From: Albimonas pacifica
GTDB lineage: Bacteria > Pseudomonadota > Alphaproteobacteria > Rhodobacterales > Rhodobacteraceae
DNA: 64,000 nt
NCBI RefSeq assembly: GCF_900113695.1
Contig: NZ_FOQH01000005.1
Coordinates: 310,001-374,000 of the forward strand
Direction: 5' to 3'
The position numbers and the translations under genes are program-made. Within the stretch, counting starts at the first letter, position 1; each line of letters begins with the position of its first letter. The notes below the pieces were generated by a model. That model did not search any database and was not told where the DNA came from. It saw only the letters and a program-made list of their open reading frames with translations. Positions 9,737 to 18,491 of this stretch are shown here, piece by piece.

Positions 9737-11002
9737 ATGCAGGGCGAGGACGCGGCCGGGAGCGCCGGGCGCAGGGCGATCGTGGTGGGGGCCGGCATCA
9801 CCGGCGTGGCGGCGGCGATCCGCCTGCGCCGGATGGGCTGGCAGGTCACGCTGGTCGACCGCGCCCCGCCCGGCGACCGCGGGGCGGCGAGCTTCGGCAA
9901 CGGCGGCATCCTGGCGCGCTGCTCGATCGTGCCGGTGCCGGTTCCGGGCCTGCTCGCCAAGGCCCCGCGGATGCTGTTCGACCCGGGCGAGCCGCTCTAT
10001 CTGCGCTGGTCCTACGTGCCGCGGATGATCCCGTTCCTGGCCCGCTACCTCTCCTACGGGCGCGAGGGGCAGGTCCGGCGCATCGCCGCGGCGCTCGCGG
10101 GGCTGACCGGCGACAGCGTCGACGAGCACCGCGCGCTCGCCGCCGGCACCGGGGCCGAGCGGTTCATCGAGACCGGCGACTACGGCCACCTGTTCCGCAG
10201 CCGGGCGGCCTACGAGAAGGACGGCCTGGCCAACGCCATCCGGGCCGAGCATGGCTTCGTGCCCTACGAGGTCGACCGCGCCGGCCTGCTGGAGCGCGAC
10301 CCCGCGCTGGGCGAGGCCTGGACCTTCGGGGCGATCTATCCCGACCACGGCTGGATCGTGAACCCCGGCGCCTACGTGGCCGCGCTCGCCGAGCATTTCG
10401 CGCGCGAGGGCGGCGTGGTCCGCCGCGCCGAGGTCGAGGCGCTGGACGGGACCGGACGGGTGACGCTCGCCGGGGGCGCCGCGATGCGCGCCGACCGGGT
10501 GGTGCTGGCGGCGGGGGCCTGGTCGGCGCGGCTCGCCGCGGGGCTCGGCCTGCGCCTGCCGATGGAGAGCGAGCGGGGCTACCACCTGGCGCTGAAGAAC
10601 CCCGCCTCGCGCCCGGCGCATCCGTGGATGGTGGGCGAGGTGAAGGCGGTGACCACGCCGATGGACTTCGGGATCCGCATGGCGGGGATCGTGGAGTTCG
10701 GAGGGCTGGAGGCCGGCCCCTCGGCCGCGCCGCCGAAGCTGCTGCGCGCCGCCGCCGCGCGGATCTGGCCGGGGCTGGAGTGGGAGGCGGAGGAGGAGTG
10801 GATGGGCCACCGTCCCGTCCTCGCCGACAGCCTGCCGGCCATCGGCCCGATCCCCGGCGCGCCCGCGGTGGTGGCGGCCTTCGGCGGCCAGCACGTGGGC
10901 CTGACCGCAGGTCCGCGGATCGGGCGCCTCGCCGCCGAGATCGCCGCCGGCCAGGCCCTGAACGAGGACCTCTCGGCCTGCGATCCGGGCCGCTTCCGGT
11001 AG
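9737..11002 (+). CDS. DadA-like FAD-dependent amino-acid dehydrogenase
   Basis: The protein has 421 residues from the ATG at 9737, which has a good purine-rich site (GGAGGCGAG) just upstream. The N-terminal dinucleotide-binding motif is GAGITG at residues 18-23, and the C-terminal FAD-closing segment is [11 protein letters not shown]. The middle ([32 protein letters not shown]) matches the D-amino-acid dehydrogenase/DAO family. These flavoproteins oxidise D-amino acids or related secondary amines and pass electrons to the respiratory chain. The exact substrate cannot be stated. It lies alone and diverges from aroQ. Confidence 0.88.
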   Translation: MQGEDAAGSAGRRAIVVGAGITGVAAAIRLRRMGWQVTLVDRAPPGDRGAASFGNGGILARCSIVPVPVPGLLAKAPRMLFDPGEPLYLRWSYVPRMIPFLARYLSYGREGQVRRIAAALAGLTGDSVDEHRALAAGTGAERFIETGDYGHLFRSRAAYEKDGLANAIRAEHGFVPYEVDRAGLLERDPALGEAWTFGAIYPDHGWIVNPGAYVAALAEHFAREGGVVRRAEVEALDGTGRVTLAGGAAMRADRVVLAAGAWSARLAAGLGLRLPMESERGYHLALKNPASRPAHPWMVGEVKAVTTPMDFGIRMAGIVEFGGLEAGPSAAPPKLLRAAAARIWPGLEWEAEEEWMGHRPVLADSLPAIGPIPGAPAVVAAFGGQHVGLTAGPRIGRLAAEIAAGQALNEDLSACDPGRFR

Positions 11003-11189
11003 AGGCTTTCCTGCGGCCCGGCCCCGCGTTCCCGGCGGCCCGGCCCCGCCGCTCCCTGCTGCTCGGCTCGGCCGCGGTCGCCGCGGGCGCAGCGGCGAGC
11101 GCCTGGGCCCGCAGGCCGCGGCTCAGGCGGAGGCATCCGGGAAGAGGGGCGAGAGCGCCTGGCGCGGCGTCGTCGCTCGGACCGGGGGG

Positions 11190-11270
11190 TGCCCGCTGCC
11201 GGACTCGAACCGGCACGCCTTTCGGCCAGGGTGTTTAAGACCCATGCGTCTACCATTCCGCCAAGCGGGC
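11190..11270 (-). tRNA. tRNA-Leu (anticodon UAA)
   Basis: The 81-nt sequence on the minus strand folds as a complete tRNA. The seven-base acceptor stem is GCCCGCT with AGCGGGC. The D arm contains GGCGGAATGGTAGACGC, typical of tRNA-Leu. The anticodon loop CTTAAAC holds UAA. The variable arm is longer than in class I tRNAs, and the T arm contains GGTTCGAGTCC. The CCA end is not fully encoded (ACC is followed by C). The anticodon stem has a U-U pair at its outer end. Confidence 0.97.
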
Positions 11271-11668
11271 CCCCGCGCCCTGATTAGGCCGGGCGCCGGG
11301 CGGAGAAAAGGGGGACGGCGGACCCTTCGCCCCGCGCGGCCATCAAGGCGTGGGCGCGCATCGCCCGGCCTCGGGCCCAGGCCCGCCCGCAGGGCGCCCA
11401 TGGAGCCGCGAGCCCCTTGCCCGCCGCAGGCGTCCTCGGCGAGGGGCGGGCGCCCGGGCTCATAGGCGCCCTGCGGGCGGGCCTGGGCGCGCCGCCGGCC
11501 TTGCCGCCCGATCGGACGACGCGGCGCCCGGCGTCGCGGGCGGCGCCGGGCGCGGGGGATAGAGGGCGGGAGAGGGGAGGGCAGGCTCCGGGGCCTGCGA
11601 GGGCAGACGGGAGGCCGGCGCCGAGCGCCCGTGGCGCCGGGCGGGCGCCACGGGGCGAGGCGCGGGCC
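11271..11668. other. intergenic stretch holding a palindromic element
   Basis: No convincing gene is seen in these 398 bp. The stretch lies between the 5' end of tRNA-Leu and the 3' end of the CinA-type gene. It holds the upstream region of the tRNA gene and the large inverted repeat annotated at 11375-11488. Open frames here are GC-driven and lack starts with ribosome sites. Confidence 0.7.
11375..11488. repeat. REP-like palindromic element, copy 1
   Basis: Two perfectly complementary 24-nt arms lie at 11375-11398 and 11465-11488. The complementarity continues imperfectly inward (GGCGCCCATGG against a GGCGCCTATGA reading). The right arm plus its flank (11465-11495) is identical over 31 nt to 33686-33716, where a second copy sits. 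This is direct evidence for a dispersed intergenic repeat. Confidence 0.85.
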
Positions 11669-12427
11669 TCAGAGCGGGGGCAGCTCGGTGACGTTGGCCG
11701 CGCCCAGCGCCTTGCACATCGCGCGCAGCGCCTCGGCGGCCTGGGCGAGCTCGTCGCGGTCCTGGCTGCGGGCCACGATCGTCGCCCCGTAGCCGCCCTG
11801 GTAGAACGGGTAGCTGCCGAAGGAGATGTCGGGATGCGCCGCCGCGAGCTCGGCCAGCGGCCCCGCGATGTCGCCCTCGGCCATCGGAATGCGGAAGGCG
11901 TGGCTCAGCATCGGCGGGCCGCCCTCGAGCGTGGGGCGCACGCTCTCGACCATGGCGTTGAAGATCAGCGGCACGCCGGCCATCACGTGCACGTTCTCGA
12001 TCTTGAAGCCCGGCGCGCCGGAGACCGGGTTGGCGATCAGCGAGGCGCCCTCCGGGATCCGGGCCATGCGCAGGCGCGAGGGCGTCAGCTTGTCGGGGTC
12101 GCCGTAGTGGGCGAGCAGGATCTCGCGCGCGTCGGCGCGCACGTCGATGCCGACCCCGAAGGCCTCGGCCACGCACTCGGCGGTGATGTCGTCATGGGTC
12201 GGGCCGATGCCGCCCGAGGTGAACACGTAGGTGTTGCGCGCCCTCAGCTCGTTGATCGCCGCCACGATCGCCTCTCGGTCGTCGGCGACCACGCGGACTT
12301 CCTTCAGCGGCGCGCCGGCCTCGGTCAGCACCCCGGCGAGGTGGTGCATGTTCGCGTCGCGCGTGCGGCCCGAGAGGATCTCGTCCCCGATCACCACCAT
12401 CGCCGACGTGGGCGTGTCGTCCTTCAT
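11669..12427 (-). CDS. CinA-type molybdopterin-binding-domain protein
   Basis: The protein has 252 residues from the ATG at 12427 (MKDDTPTSAMVVIGDEILSG). It holds only the MoaB/MogA-like domain of CinA, not the C-terminal nicotinamide-nucleotide deamidase domain. The diagnostic SGGIGPTHDD motif is at residues 71-80 and ECVAEAFG follows. Stand-alone proteins of this type are annotated as competence/damage-inducible protein A and may act on ADP-ribose or related nucleotides. The true activity here is unknown. It diverges from sfsA, with start codons 40 bp apart, so the two share a promoter region. Confidence 0.88.
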   Translation of the reverse strand: MKDDTPTSAMVVIGDEILSGRTRDANMHHLAGVLTEAGAPLKEVRVVADDREAIVAAINELRARNTYVFTSGGIGPTHDDITAECVAEAFGVGIDVRADAREILLAHYGDPDKLTPSRLRMARIPEGASLIANPVSGAPGFKIENVHVMAGVPLIFNAMVESVRPTLEGGPPMLSHAFRIPMAEGDIAGPLAELAAAHPDISFGSYPFYQGGYGATIVARSQDRDELAQAAEALRAMCKALGAANVTELPPL

Positions 12428-12467
12428 CCGTCTTGTCTCCCGCGCGCCATCGGATAAGGGTCCGGGC

Positions 12468-13190
12468 ATGGAGTTCCCGACCCCCCTCGTCAAAGCGCGG
12501 CTGCTGCGCCGTTACAAGCGCTTTCTGGCCGACGCCGTCCTCGAGGAGGGCCCGCGGGCCGGCGAGGAGATCACCGCCCATTGCGCCAACCCCGGCGCGA
12601 TGACCGGGCTGGCCGAGCCCGGCCTCTCGATCCGCCTCGCCCCCGTCGACGATCCCGCGCGCAAGCTGCGCTGGTCGTGGAAGCTCGCCGCGCTGCCCGG
12701 CGGCGGCTGGGCCACGGTCGACACGGGCGTCGCCAACAGGGCGGCCGGCGAGGCGCTGCGCGCAGGCGCGGTCCCCGCCTTCGCCGGCTACGACGCCGTG
12801 CGCGCGGAGGCGAAATACGGCGAGCGTTCGCGCATCGACTTCCTGCTGGGCGCCGAGGGCCGCCCCGACTGCTACGTCGAGGTGAAGAGCGTCACCCTGC
12901 GGCGGGAGGGGACGCTCGCCGAATTTCCCGACGCGAAGACGACGCGCGGGGCGAGGCACCTCGACGAGCTCGCCGCGATGGCCGGGCAGGGGGCGCGGGC
13001 GGCGATGCTCTACCTGGTGCAGCGGACCGACTGCGACCGGGTCGGGCTCGCCGCCGACATCGACCCCGCCTATGCCGCGGCCTTCCGGCGCGCGCAGGCC
13101 GCGGGCGTCGAGGCCGTCGCCCACGCCTGCGAGATCTCGCCCGCGGGCGTCCGCCTGGGCCGGCCCTTGCCGGTCATCCCTCCGGCCTGA
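12468..13190 (+). CDS. sfsA: SfsA-family protein
   Basis: The protein has 240 residues, the usual SfsA length. Conserved segments include CANPGAMTGLAEPG near residue 43, RSRIDFLLG, YVEVKSVTL with its nuclease-like Glu/Lys pair, and FPDAKTTRGARHLDEL. SfsA was named for stimulation of sugar fermentation in E. coli and binds DNA; its fold resembles restriction-type nucleases, and its real role is unsettled. In many alphaproteobacteria sfsA stands just upstream of map, as here (map follows on the same strand after 268 bp). Confidence 0.93.
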   Translation: MEFPTPLVKARLLRRYKRFLADAVLEEGPRAGEEITAHCANPGAMTGLAEPGLSIRLAPVDDPARKLRWSWKLAALPGGGWATVDTGVANRAAGEALRAGAVPAFAGYDAVRAEAKYGERSRIDFLLGAEGRPDCYVEVKSVTLRREGTLAEFPDAKTTRGARHLDELAAMAGQGARAAMLYLVQRTDCDRVGLAADIDPAYAAAFRRAQAAGVEAVAHACEISPAGVRLGRPLPVIPPA

Positions 13191-13458
13191 GGGCGCGTCG
13201 CCCCTGCGCATCTGCGGACGAGACCCCCGCCCGGGGCGGGGCGTCGCAGATGCGTCGCCGCGCCGCAGAGGCGGCCGGTCCCCTCGGCAGGCCGGCGCGC
13301 GAGACCGGGAAAGGCTCGGCCGAACGCGACCTTCGGCGCCGCTTTCGCCCGCCCCGCCGGGCCGGGGGGCGCCGTCCCGCCGCGACCGCGGCGCCGTCGC
13401 CAAGGCTATTGCGATGCGCTACATTGCGCGCACGCGAGACGAGAAGAGGATCAGGGGC

Positions 13459-14271
13459 ATGGATGCGCCGCAGCCCGCCGTTACGGCCGAGGGAATCCGC
13501 ATTTACAAGCCGGAGGATTTCGCCGGCATGCGCGCCGCAGGGCAGGTCGCGGCCGGGATCCTCGACCGCATCGCGGATCATGTGGCCGTCGGCGTCTCGA
13601 CCGAGGAGCTGGACGCGCGGATCGAGCAGGACATCCTCGACCGGGGCGCGGTCTCGGCCACCATCGGCTACCGCGGCTATCGCCACGCCTCGTGCATCTC
13701 GGTCAACCACGTGGTCTGCCACGGCATCCCGGGGCCCAAGAAGCTCAAGGACGGCGACATCCTCAACATCGACGTCACGGTGATCGTCGACGGCTGGTAC
13801 GGCGACACCAGCCGCATGTTCGTCGCCGGAAAGCCCAACCGCCGGGCCGAGCGGCTGATCGACGTGACCCACGAGGCCCTGCTGCGCGGCATCGCCGAGG
13901 TGCGTCCCGGAAACACCTTCGGCGACATCGGCGCCGCCATCCAGACCTACGCCGAGGGCGAGCGCTGCTCGGTCGTGCGCGACTTCTGCGGCCACGGCGT
14001 CGGGCGCGAGTTCCACGAGCCGCCCAACGTCCTGCATTTCGGCCGCCGCGGCGCCGGCGCGGTGCTGCGCCCCGGCATGTTCTTCACCATCGAGCCGATG
14101 GTGAACCTCGGCCGGGCCGAGACCAAGACGCTCGCCGACGGCTGGACCGCGGTGACCCGCGACAAGAGCCTCTCCGCCCAGTTCGAGCACGCGGTGGGCG
14201 TGACCGAGGACGGCTGCGAGGTCTTCACCCTCTCCCCCGCCGGCCGCTTCCATCCGACCTGGGAGCGCTGA
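13459..14271 (+). CDS. map: type I methionine aminopeptidase
   Basis: The 270-residue protein removes N-terminal methionine from new proteins. All five metal ligands of the pita-bread fold are present: D105 (NIDVTV), D116 (YGDTS), H179 (CGHGVG), E212 (TIEPM) and E243 (QFEHAV). The substrate-positioning H88 in VCHGIPG is also present. The start at 13459 follows an AGAGGATCAGGGG ribosome site; the upstream in-frame ATG would add 15 residues. It stands between sfsA and radC on the same strand, an order common in this bacterial group. Nothing unusual is seen. Confidence 0.97.
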   Translation: MDAPQPAVTAEGIRIYKPEDFAGMRAAGQVAAGILDRIADHVAVGVSTEELDARIEQDILDRGAVSATIGYRGYRHASCISVNHVVCHGIPGPKKLKDGDILNIDVTVIVDGWYGDTSRMFVAGKPNRRAERLIDVTHEALLRGIAEVRPGNTFGDIGAAIQTYAEGERCSVVRDFCGHGVGREFHEPPNVLHFGRRGAGAVLRPGMFFTIEPMVNLGRAETKTLADGWTAVTRDKSLSAQFEHAVGVTEDGCEVFTLSPAGRFHPTWER

Positions 14272-14378
14272 GGTCCTCGGCAGGGTTTCCGATCCTGGTG
14301 AACCCTTCCGGCCGCCCTTAACCCCGCGCTAACCCTCTGCGGTCACCCTTCGGACATCCGTCTGAAGCGGAGTCGCGC

Positions 14379-15314
14379 ATGGGCCGAAGAGCCTCGAAGA
14401 CTGAATCGCTGCGCGAGGCGCCGCTGCTGCCCGGCCTCGCGCCGTCCCTGCCTGAAGGCGGGGACGCGGGGCCCGTCGGGCGGCGCGGCGCCGCCGCTTC
14501 GGGCGGGGCATGCCCCCCGTCGCCCGGCCTCGCCGAGAGCGGCGACGCCGGCGACTGGTCCGCGGCCGACCCTGCGCCGGAGCTGTTCCCCACCGCCGCC
14601 CCGACGCCGGCCCGCAAGCCCTCCAACCCCGCCGCCCCGCCCCCGGACCATCTCGAGCATCGCCGCCGCCTGCGCGAGCGCTTCATGCACGGCGGCGCCG
14701 AGGCGATGCCGGACTACGAGCTGCTGGAGCTGGTGCTGTTCCGCGCCATCCCGCGCCGCGACGTGAAACCGCTCGCCAAGCGCCTGCTGCGCGACTTCGG
14801 CGGCTTCGACGAGGTCATCTCGGCCCCGCCCGCGCGCCTGACCGAGGTGCAGGGCGTCGGCGACGCGGTGGTGCAGGAGCTCAAGATCGTCGAGGCGGCG
14901 GCCCAGCGCCTCGCCCGCGCCCGGGTCATGGGCCGCGACGCGATGCAGAGCTGGGACCAGCTCGTCGCCTACTGCACCACCCGCATCGCGCGCGAGCCGG
15001 TGGAGCAGTTCCGCGTCCTCTACCTCGACCGCAAGAATCTGCTGATCGCCGACGAGGCGCAGGGCCGCGGCACCGTCGACCATGTCCCCGTCTACCCTCG
15101 CGAGGTGGTGCGCCGCGCCCTGGAACTGCAGGCCTCGGCCCTGATCCTCGCCCACAACCACCCCTCCGGCGACCCCACCCCCAGCCAGGCCGACGTCGAA
15201 ATGACCCGGCGCATCGTCGAGGCCTGCCGCGCGGTGAGCATCCTTGTCCACGACCACGTCGTGATCGGCCGCGACCGCGTCGCCAGCTTTCACGACCTCG
15301 GCCTCCTGGACTGA
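14379..15314 (+). CDS. radC: RadC/JAMM-domain protein
   Basis: The protein has 311 residues. The first 90 are a Pro/Ala-rich, low-complexity extension. A helix-hairpin-helix-like region (about 95-175) and the RadC MPN+/JAMM domain (about 185-311) follow. The zinc motif HNHPSGDPTPSQAD supplies H259, H261 and D272, so the metal site is intact. RadC was once called a DNA-repair protein, but its role remains unclear. The gene follows map on the same strand by about 107 bp. A long hairpin lies 29 bp after its stop codon. Confidence 0.93.
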   Translation: MGRRASKTESLREAPLLPGLAPSLPEGGDAGPVGRRGAAASGGACPPSPGLAESGDAGDWSAADPAPELFPTAAPTPARKPSNPAAPPPDHLEHRRRLRERFMHGGAEAMPDYELLELVLFRAIPRRDVKPLAKRLLRDFGGFDEVISAPPARLTEVQGVGDAVVQELKIVEAAAQRLARARVMGRDAMQSWDQLVAYCTTRIAREPVEQFRVLYLDRKNLLIADEAQGRGTVDHVPVYPREVVRRALELQASALILAHNHPSGDPTPSQADVEMTRRIVEACRAVSILVHDHVVIGRDRVASFHDLGLLD

Positions 15315-15342
15315 CCCAGCCCGCCCCGAAGCCCTTCCGGGA

Positions 15343-15425
15343 GCGCCTGTTCTCCGGAGCCGTCTCTCGCTGATGCCGAGTCGCTCAGGCATCAGAAGCG
15401 AGAAACGGCTCCGGAGAACAGGCGC
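15343..15425 (+). terminator. long imperfect hairpin behind radC
   Basis: Left arm 15343-15377 pairs with right arm 15388-15425, around a 10-nt loop (GAGTCGCTCA). The pairing covers 35 bp, broken by a GAA insertion and one mismatch in the right arm. It is far longer than a normal terminator stem and is not followed by a strong T run, though TTGTTCTTTGG occurs shortly after. It may act as a terminator, a transcript stabiliser or a repeat relic. Confidence 0.6.
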
Positions 15426-15587
15426 GGGCGCATTGTTCTTTGGTGAGTCAGGAGCGTCCTCCCCGCTCGCCGGTCCGGCCCTCCGCCAGCCCCGCAGCGC
15501 CCCTGCGCACCGCCCGCCCCGCGCCGCGGGCGCCCGGCGCCCCCACGCACGACGCCTGCCGCGGCGCCTCCCGCGTCCGGACGCGAA

Positions 15588-15619
15588 ACGGCCGCCGTCT
15601 TCTTGCGGACGGCGGCCGT
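15588..15619 (-). terminator. terminator of the DUF1800-DUF1501 unit
   Basis: A perfect 12-bp stem (15588-15599 with 15608-15619) has an 8-nt loop. On the minus strand it follows the DUF1501 stop by about 30 bp and leads into TTTCGCG, a short T run, consistent with factor-independent termination. Confidence 0.65.
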
Positions 15620-15647
15620 CGGCCTCTGCTCGAAGGCTCCCCGCCCG

Positions 15648-16832
15648 TCAGGCGAAGATGCGGGCGTCCTGGCCCATCGCGATGCCCGGGAACACGTCGC
15701 GCTCCAGCGCCCCGCGCTCCATCCCGAACAGCGTGCGCAGCGTCCAGGCCGCGTGGCGGCGCAGGTCGTCGGTGGGCATCAGGTCGCGGTCCTCGAAGAG
15801 GTCGGAGGCGCGCAGGCCCGGCCATTGCCCGTAGACCGCGGCCTTCGACAGCGAGCCGCCCGCGTAGATCATCAGCCCGCCGGTGCCGTGGTCGGTGCCC
15901 TCCGAGCCGTTCTCGCGCGCGGTGCGGCCGAACTCGGTGATGCACATCACCGCCGTGCGCTCCCAGATCGGGCCGAGGCCCGTCTTGAGCTCCCCGATCG
16001 CGGCGGCGAGCTGGTTCATCGGCTTGCGGATCGTCCCCTCCTGGCGGCGGTGGGTGTCCCAGCCGCCCAGCGAGAAGGCGGCGATGCGGCTGTCGCCCCG
16101 CAGCATCTCGGCCGACAGCGCGGCGAGGCTGCGCGCGTCGACCCGCTTGGCCGGCCCCCCCTCCATGCCCAGCGAGGCGTCGATCTGCGTCGCCTCCTTC
16201 GCCGCGGCGGCGAACAGCGGATCGCGCGCCGAGATCATCTCGAAGAGCTGCAGCGCCTGGGGGCTGAGCTGGAGGTCCGAATCCGGCGACCAGTTCAGCG
16301 CCGGGTTGCGCCCGTCGAGCAGCAGCATGTTGTCCCGCCCCACCGCCACCGCGGTGGTGGCCTGCGCGCCGGGCAGCAGCGACAGCGCCCGGTTCAGCCA
16401 GCCGTCGCGCGAGGGCGTCATGCCCCCGCTCTCGGCCTCGGTCCCGCTCTCCAGCGCGTCCTGGCCGTCGAAATGGGAGCGCTTGTCGCGATAGGGGGTC
16501 GAGACGGCGTGCACGAAGCTCAGCTCCCCCGCCCGCCACAGCGGCATCAGCGCCTCGAGGTCCTCGTGCAGCGCGAAGCGGCCGTCGAGGTCGAAGCCCT
16601 TGCGCTCGGGCGAGGTCGCGAGGTTGGGGCGCATCGCGAGATAGTCGCGGTCGGTGTAGGGCCCGACCGCGGCCAGCCCGTCCATCGCCCCGCGCAGGAC
16701 GATGACCACCAGCCGGTTGTCGCCGGGGGCCGAGGCGAAGGTGACCTTCGACATCAGCGGATAGGCCGCCGCCGAGCAGCCCAGCGTCAGGCCGCCCTTG
16801 AGCAGCCCGCGGCGCGAGAAATCCATGGACAT
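15648..16832 (-). CDS. DUF1501 (Tat-exported sulfatase-like) protein
   Basis: The protein has 394 residues. The N-terminus MSMDFSRRGLLKGG is a clear twin-arginine signal (SRRGLLK followed by a small-residue hydrophobic region), so export in folded form is likely. The body matches DUF1501, which has an alkaline-phosphatase-like fold: LVVIVLRGAMDGL near residue 45, HAVSTPYRDKRSHFDGQD, and TEFGRTARENGSEGTDHGTG near the end. The function of DUF1501 is not established. It is cotranscribed 10 bp behind the DUF1800 gene, its regular genomic partner in many phyla. Confidence 0.9.
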   Translation of the reverse strand: MSMDFSRRGLLKGGLTLGCSAAAYPLMSKVTFASAPGDNRLVVIVLRGAMDGLAAVGPYTDRDYLAMRPNLATSPERKGFDLDGRFALHEDLEALMPLWRAGELSFVHAVSTPYRDKRSHFDGQDALESGTEAESGGMTPSRDGWLNRALSLLPGAQATTAVAVGRDNMLLLDGRNPALNWSPDSDLQLSPQALQLFEMISARDPLFAAAAKEATQIDASLGMEGGPAKRVDARSLAALSAEMLRGDSRIAAFSLGGWDTHRRQEGTIRKPMNQLAAAIGELKTGLGPIWERTAVMCITEFGRTARENGSEGTDHGTGGLMIYAGGSLSKAAVYGQWPGLRASDLFEDRDLMPTDDLRRHAAWTLRTLFGMERGALERDVFPGIAMGQDARIFA

Positions 16833-16842
16833 CTTCGCCTCC

Positions 16843-18207
16843 TCAGCGGCGGTTGAAGTCGGGGGACGCGAGCAGAAGCGCGAAGCCTTCGCGCTTCTCG
16901 GCGGCCGCGGCGATCGCCCAGGCCGTCTGGGGGTCGAGCGCGTCGCGCAGCGCCGTCTCGGCGTATTCGCGCGGGTCGAGCTGGCGGGCGGCGAGCGCCT
17001 CGCCCATGCGCGCGGCCCATTCCAGCCGGATGGCGAGCGCGCCGGGGTTGATCCACTCGGCCGAGGCCTCGGGCCAGCCGTCGGGCCCGGGGGCGCGGTT
17101 GACCTGCTGGCCCATGTCCTTGAGCGCCTGCAGCGTCAGGCCCTTGAACGGGTCGTTGCGGCCCTCGAGGGTCTTGGCGGTGACCCCGGCCGCGCGCAGG
17201 GCGGCGACCACGATCTCCTGGGGCTGGCGCACCTTGCCGCCGAGCGGGCCCCAGGCGTCGGGGTGGGTCAGCAGCGTGCGCGACAGCGAGGCGAGGTCGC
17301 CGCCGGTGCGCCGGAAGTCGGCCTCCAGCGCCTCGACCAGCCGGGCGGGCGGCTCGTCGGCCACGAAATGGGCGGCGAGCTTGGTGGCGATGTGGCGCGC
17401 AGTGGCGGGGTGGGTCGCCAGCATCTCCAGCGCGCGCAGCGTCTCCTGTTGGGAGCCGCCGCGGAAGCTCTCGCCCATCAGCTCGAAGCGGCCGGGTTCG
17501 GCCCACTCGTCGCGGTAGACGAAAGAGCCCTGGCGCCCGCGCATGGTGAAGCCGGTCAGCAGCATCGCCAGCGCGATCACGTCCTGCTGGCTGTAGGGGG
17601 CGGAGACGCCCAGCGTGTGCAGCTCCAGGATCTCGCGGCCCAGGTTCTCGTTCAGGCCCAGCCCCTCGCGCTTGGCGGCCTTGGTCGAGGGCCCGGCCGA
17701 GCGGTTCTGGTCGAGGAACACGAGCATCGCGGGATGCATGGTCGCCGCCTGCAGCATGTCCGAGAAGCGGCCCGCCAGGTGCGGCCGGATCGCCTGGTCC
17801 TCGAACCCCGCCACGCGCGAGGCATGGGCGGGGAACTTGATCGAGACCGAGAAATGGTTCGCCCAGAACCGTGCCATGCGCTCGGCGAAGGCGTGCTCGG
17901 CCTCGACGGAGCGGGCGAGCGAGGCGTCCCAGACGCGGGTCAGGCGGCGGTAGAAGTCGCGCCGCTCGTCCTTGATCATGGCGGCGCGCTCGTCGCTCTT
18001 GTTCTTGCGGTCGGCCTTCTTGGCCTCGCGGAACTCCTGGAGCTCGGTCCACAGGCGCTCGTCCTCGGCCGCGTCCACGATCGGGCGGGCGGCGGCGACG
18101 GCGCGCAGTCCGGCGACCATGGCGTCGGGGTCGCGCTCGCCCCGCTGGTCGGGGCGGAAGCCCAGTCCGAAGCGCAGGGCGGCGATGGTGTCTTTCTGCA
18201 GCGTCAT
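16843..18207 (-). CDS. DUF1800 family protein
   Basis: The protein has 454 residues from the ATG at 18207 (MTLQKDTIAALRFGLG), chosen because the family begins at this helix. The 47 upstream codons are Arg/Pro-rich and look untranslated. Conserved DUF1800 segments include FWANHFSVS, ATMHPAMLVFLDQNRSAG, GLNENLGREILELHTLG and LLTGFTMRG. No signal peptide is evident. DUF1800 proteins occur together with DUF1501 across bacteria; their role is unknown. The pair here is intact, with a short gap and a shared terminator. Confidence 0.9.
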   Translation of the reverse strand: MTLQKDTIAALRFGLGFRPDQRGERDPDAMVAGLRAVAAARPIVDAAEDERLWTELQEFREAKKADRKNKSDERAAMIKDERRDFYRRLTRVWDASLARSVEAEHAFAERMARFWANHFSVSIKFPAHASRVAGFEDQAIRPHLAGRFSDMLQAATMHPAMLVFLDQNRSAGPSTKAAKREGLGLNENLGREILELHTLGVSAPYSQQDVIALAMLLTGFTMRGRQGSFVYRDEWAEPGRFELMGESFRGGSQQETLRALEMLATHPATARHIATKLAAHFVADEPPARLVEALEADFRRTGGDLASLSRTLLTHPDAWGPLGGKVRQPQEIVVAALRAAGVTAKTLEGRNDPFKGLTLQALKDMGQQVNRAPGPDGWPEASAEWINPGALAIRLEWAARMGEALAARQLDPREYAETALRDALDPQTAWAIAAAAEKREGFALLLASPDFNRR

Positions 18208-18491
18208 CTCTCGTTCGATCTCCGCAGCGGCGGCTCGCGGGGTGCGGTTCCGGATCTTGCACGCCCGCGCCGACGGTTTCCGTCGCATCCATTTCTCGCG
18301 CGCGGGCGCGGCGGGGCGATCATTCCACGGAACGGGCGGGCGCTCCATCCCGGGGGAGGCGGGCGGGAGCGGGGCGGGCTTGCGCGGGGGCCGGTATGCT
18401 GAAAGCCTGCGGCGCGAATTCGACGGCGAGCGGGCAGGCCGGCGCCAGGGGCGCGGCGCACGGTCGCCCGGACGGGCGGGAGGACGAAGGC

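Larger units (their letters stand above)
15315..15647. other. intergenic stretch between radC and the DUF1501 gene
   Basis: These 333 bp lie between convergent genes and hold no gene I can support. They contain the 35-bp hairpin at 15343-15425 behind radC and a separate 12-bp hairpin at 15588-15619 behind the DUF1501 gene. Confidence 0.75.
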
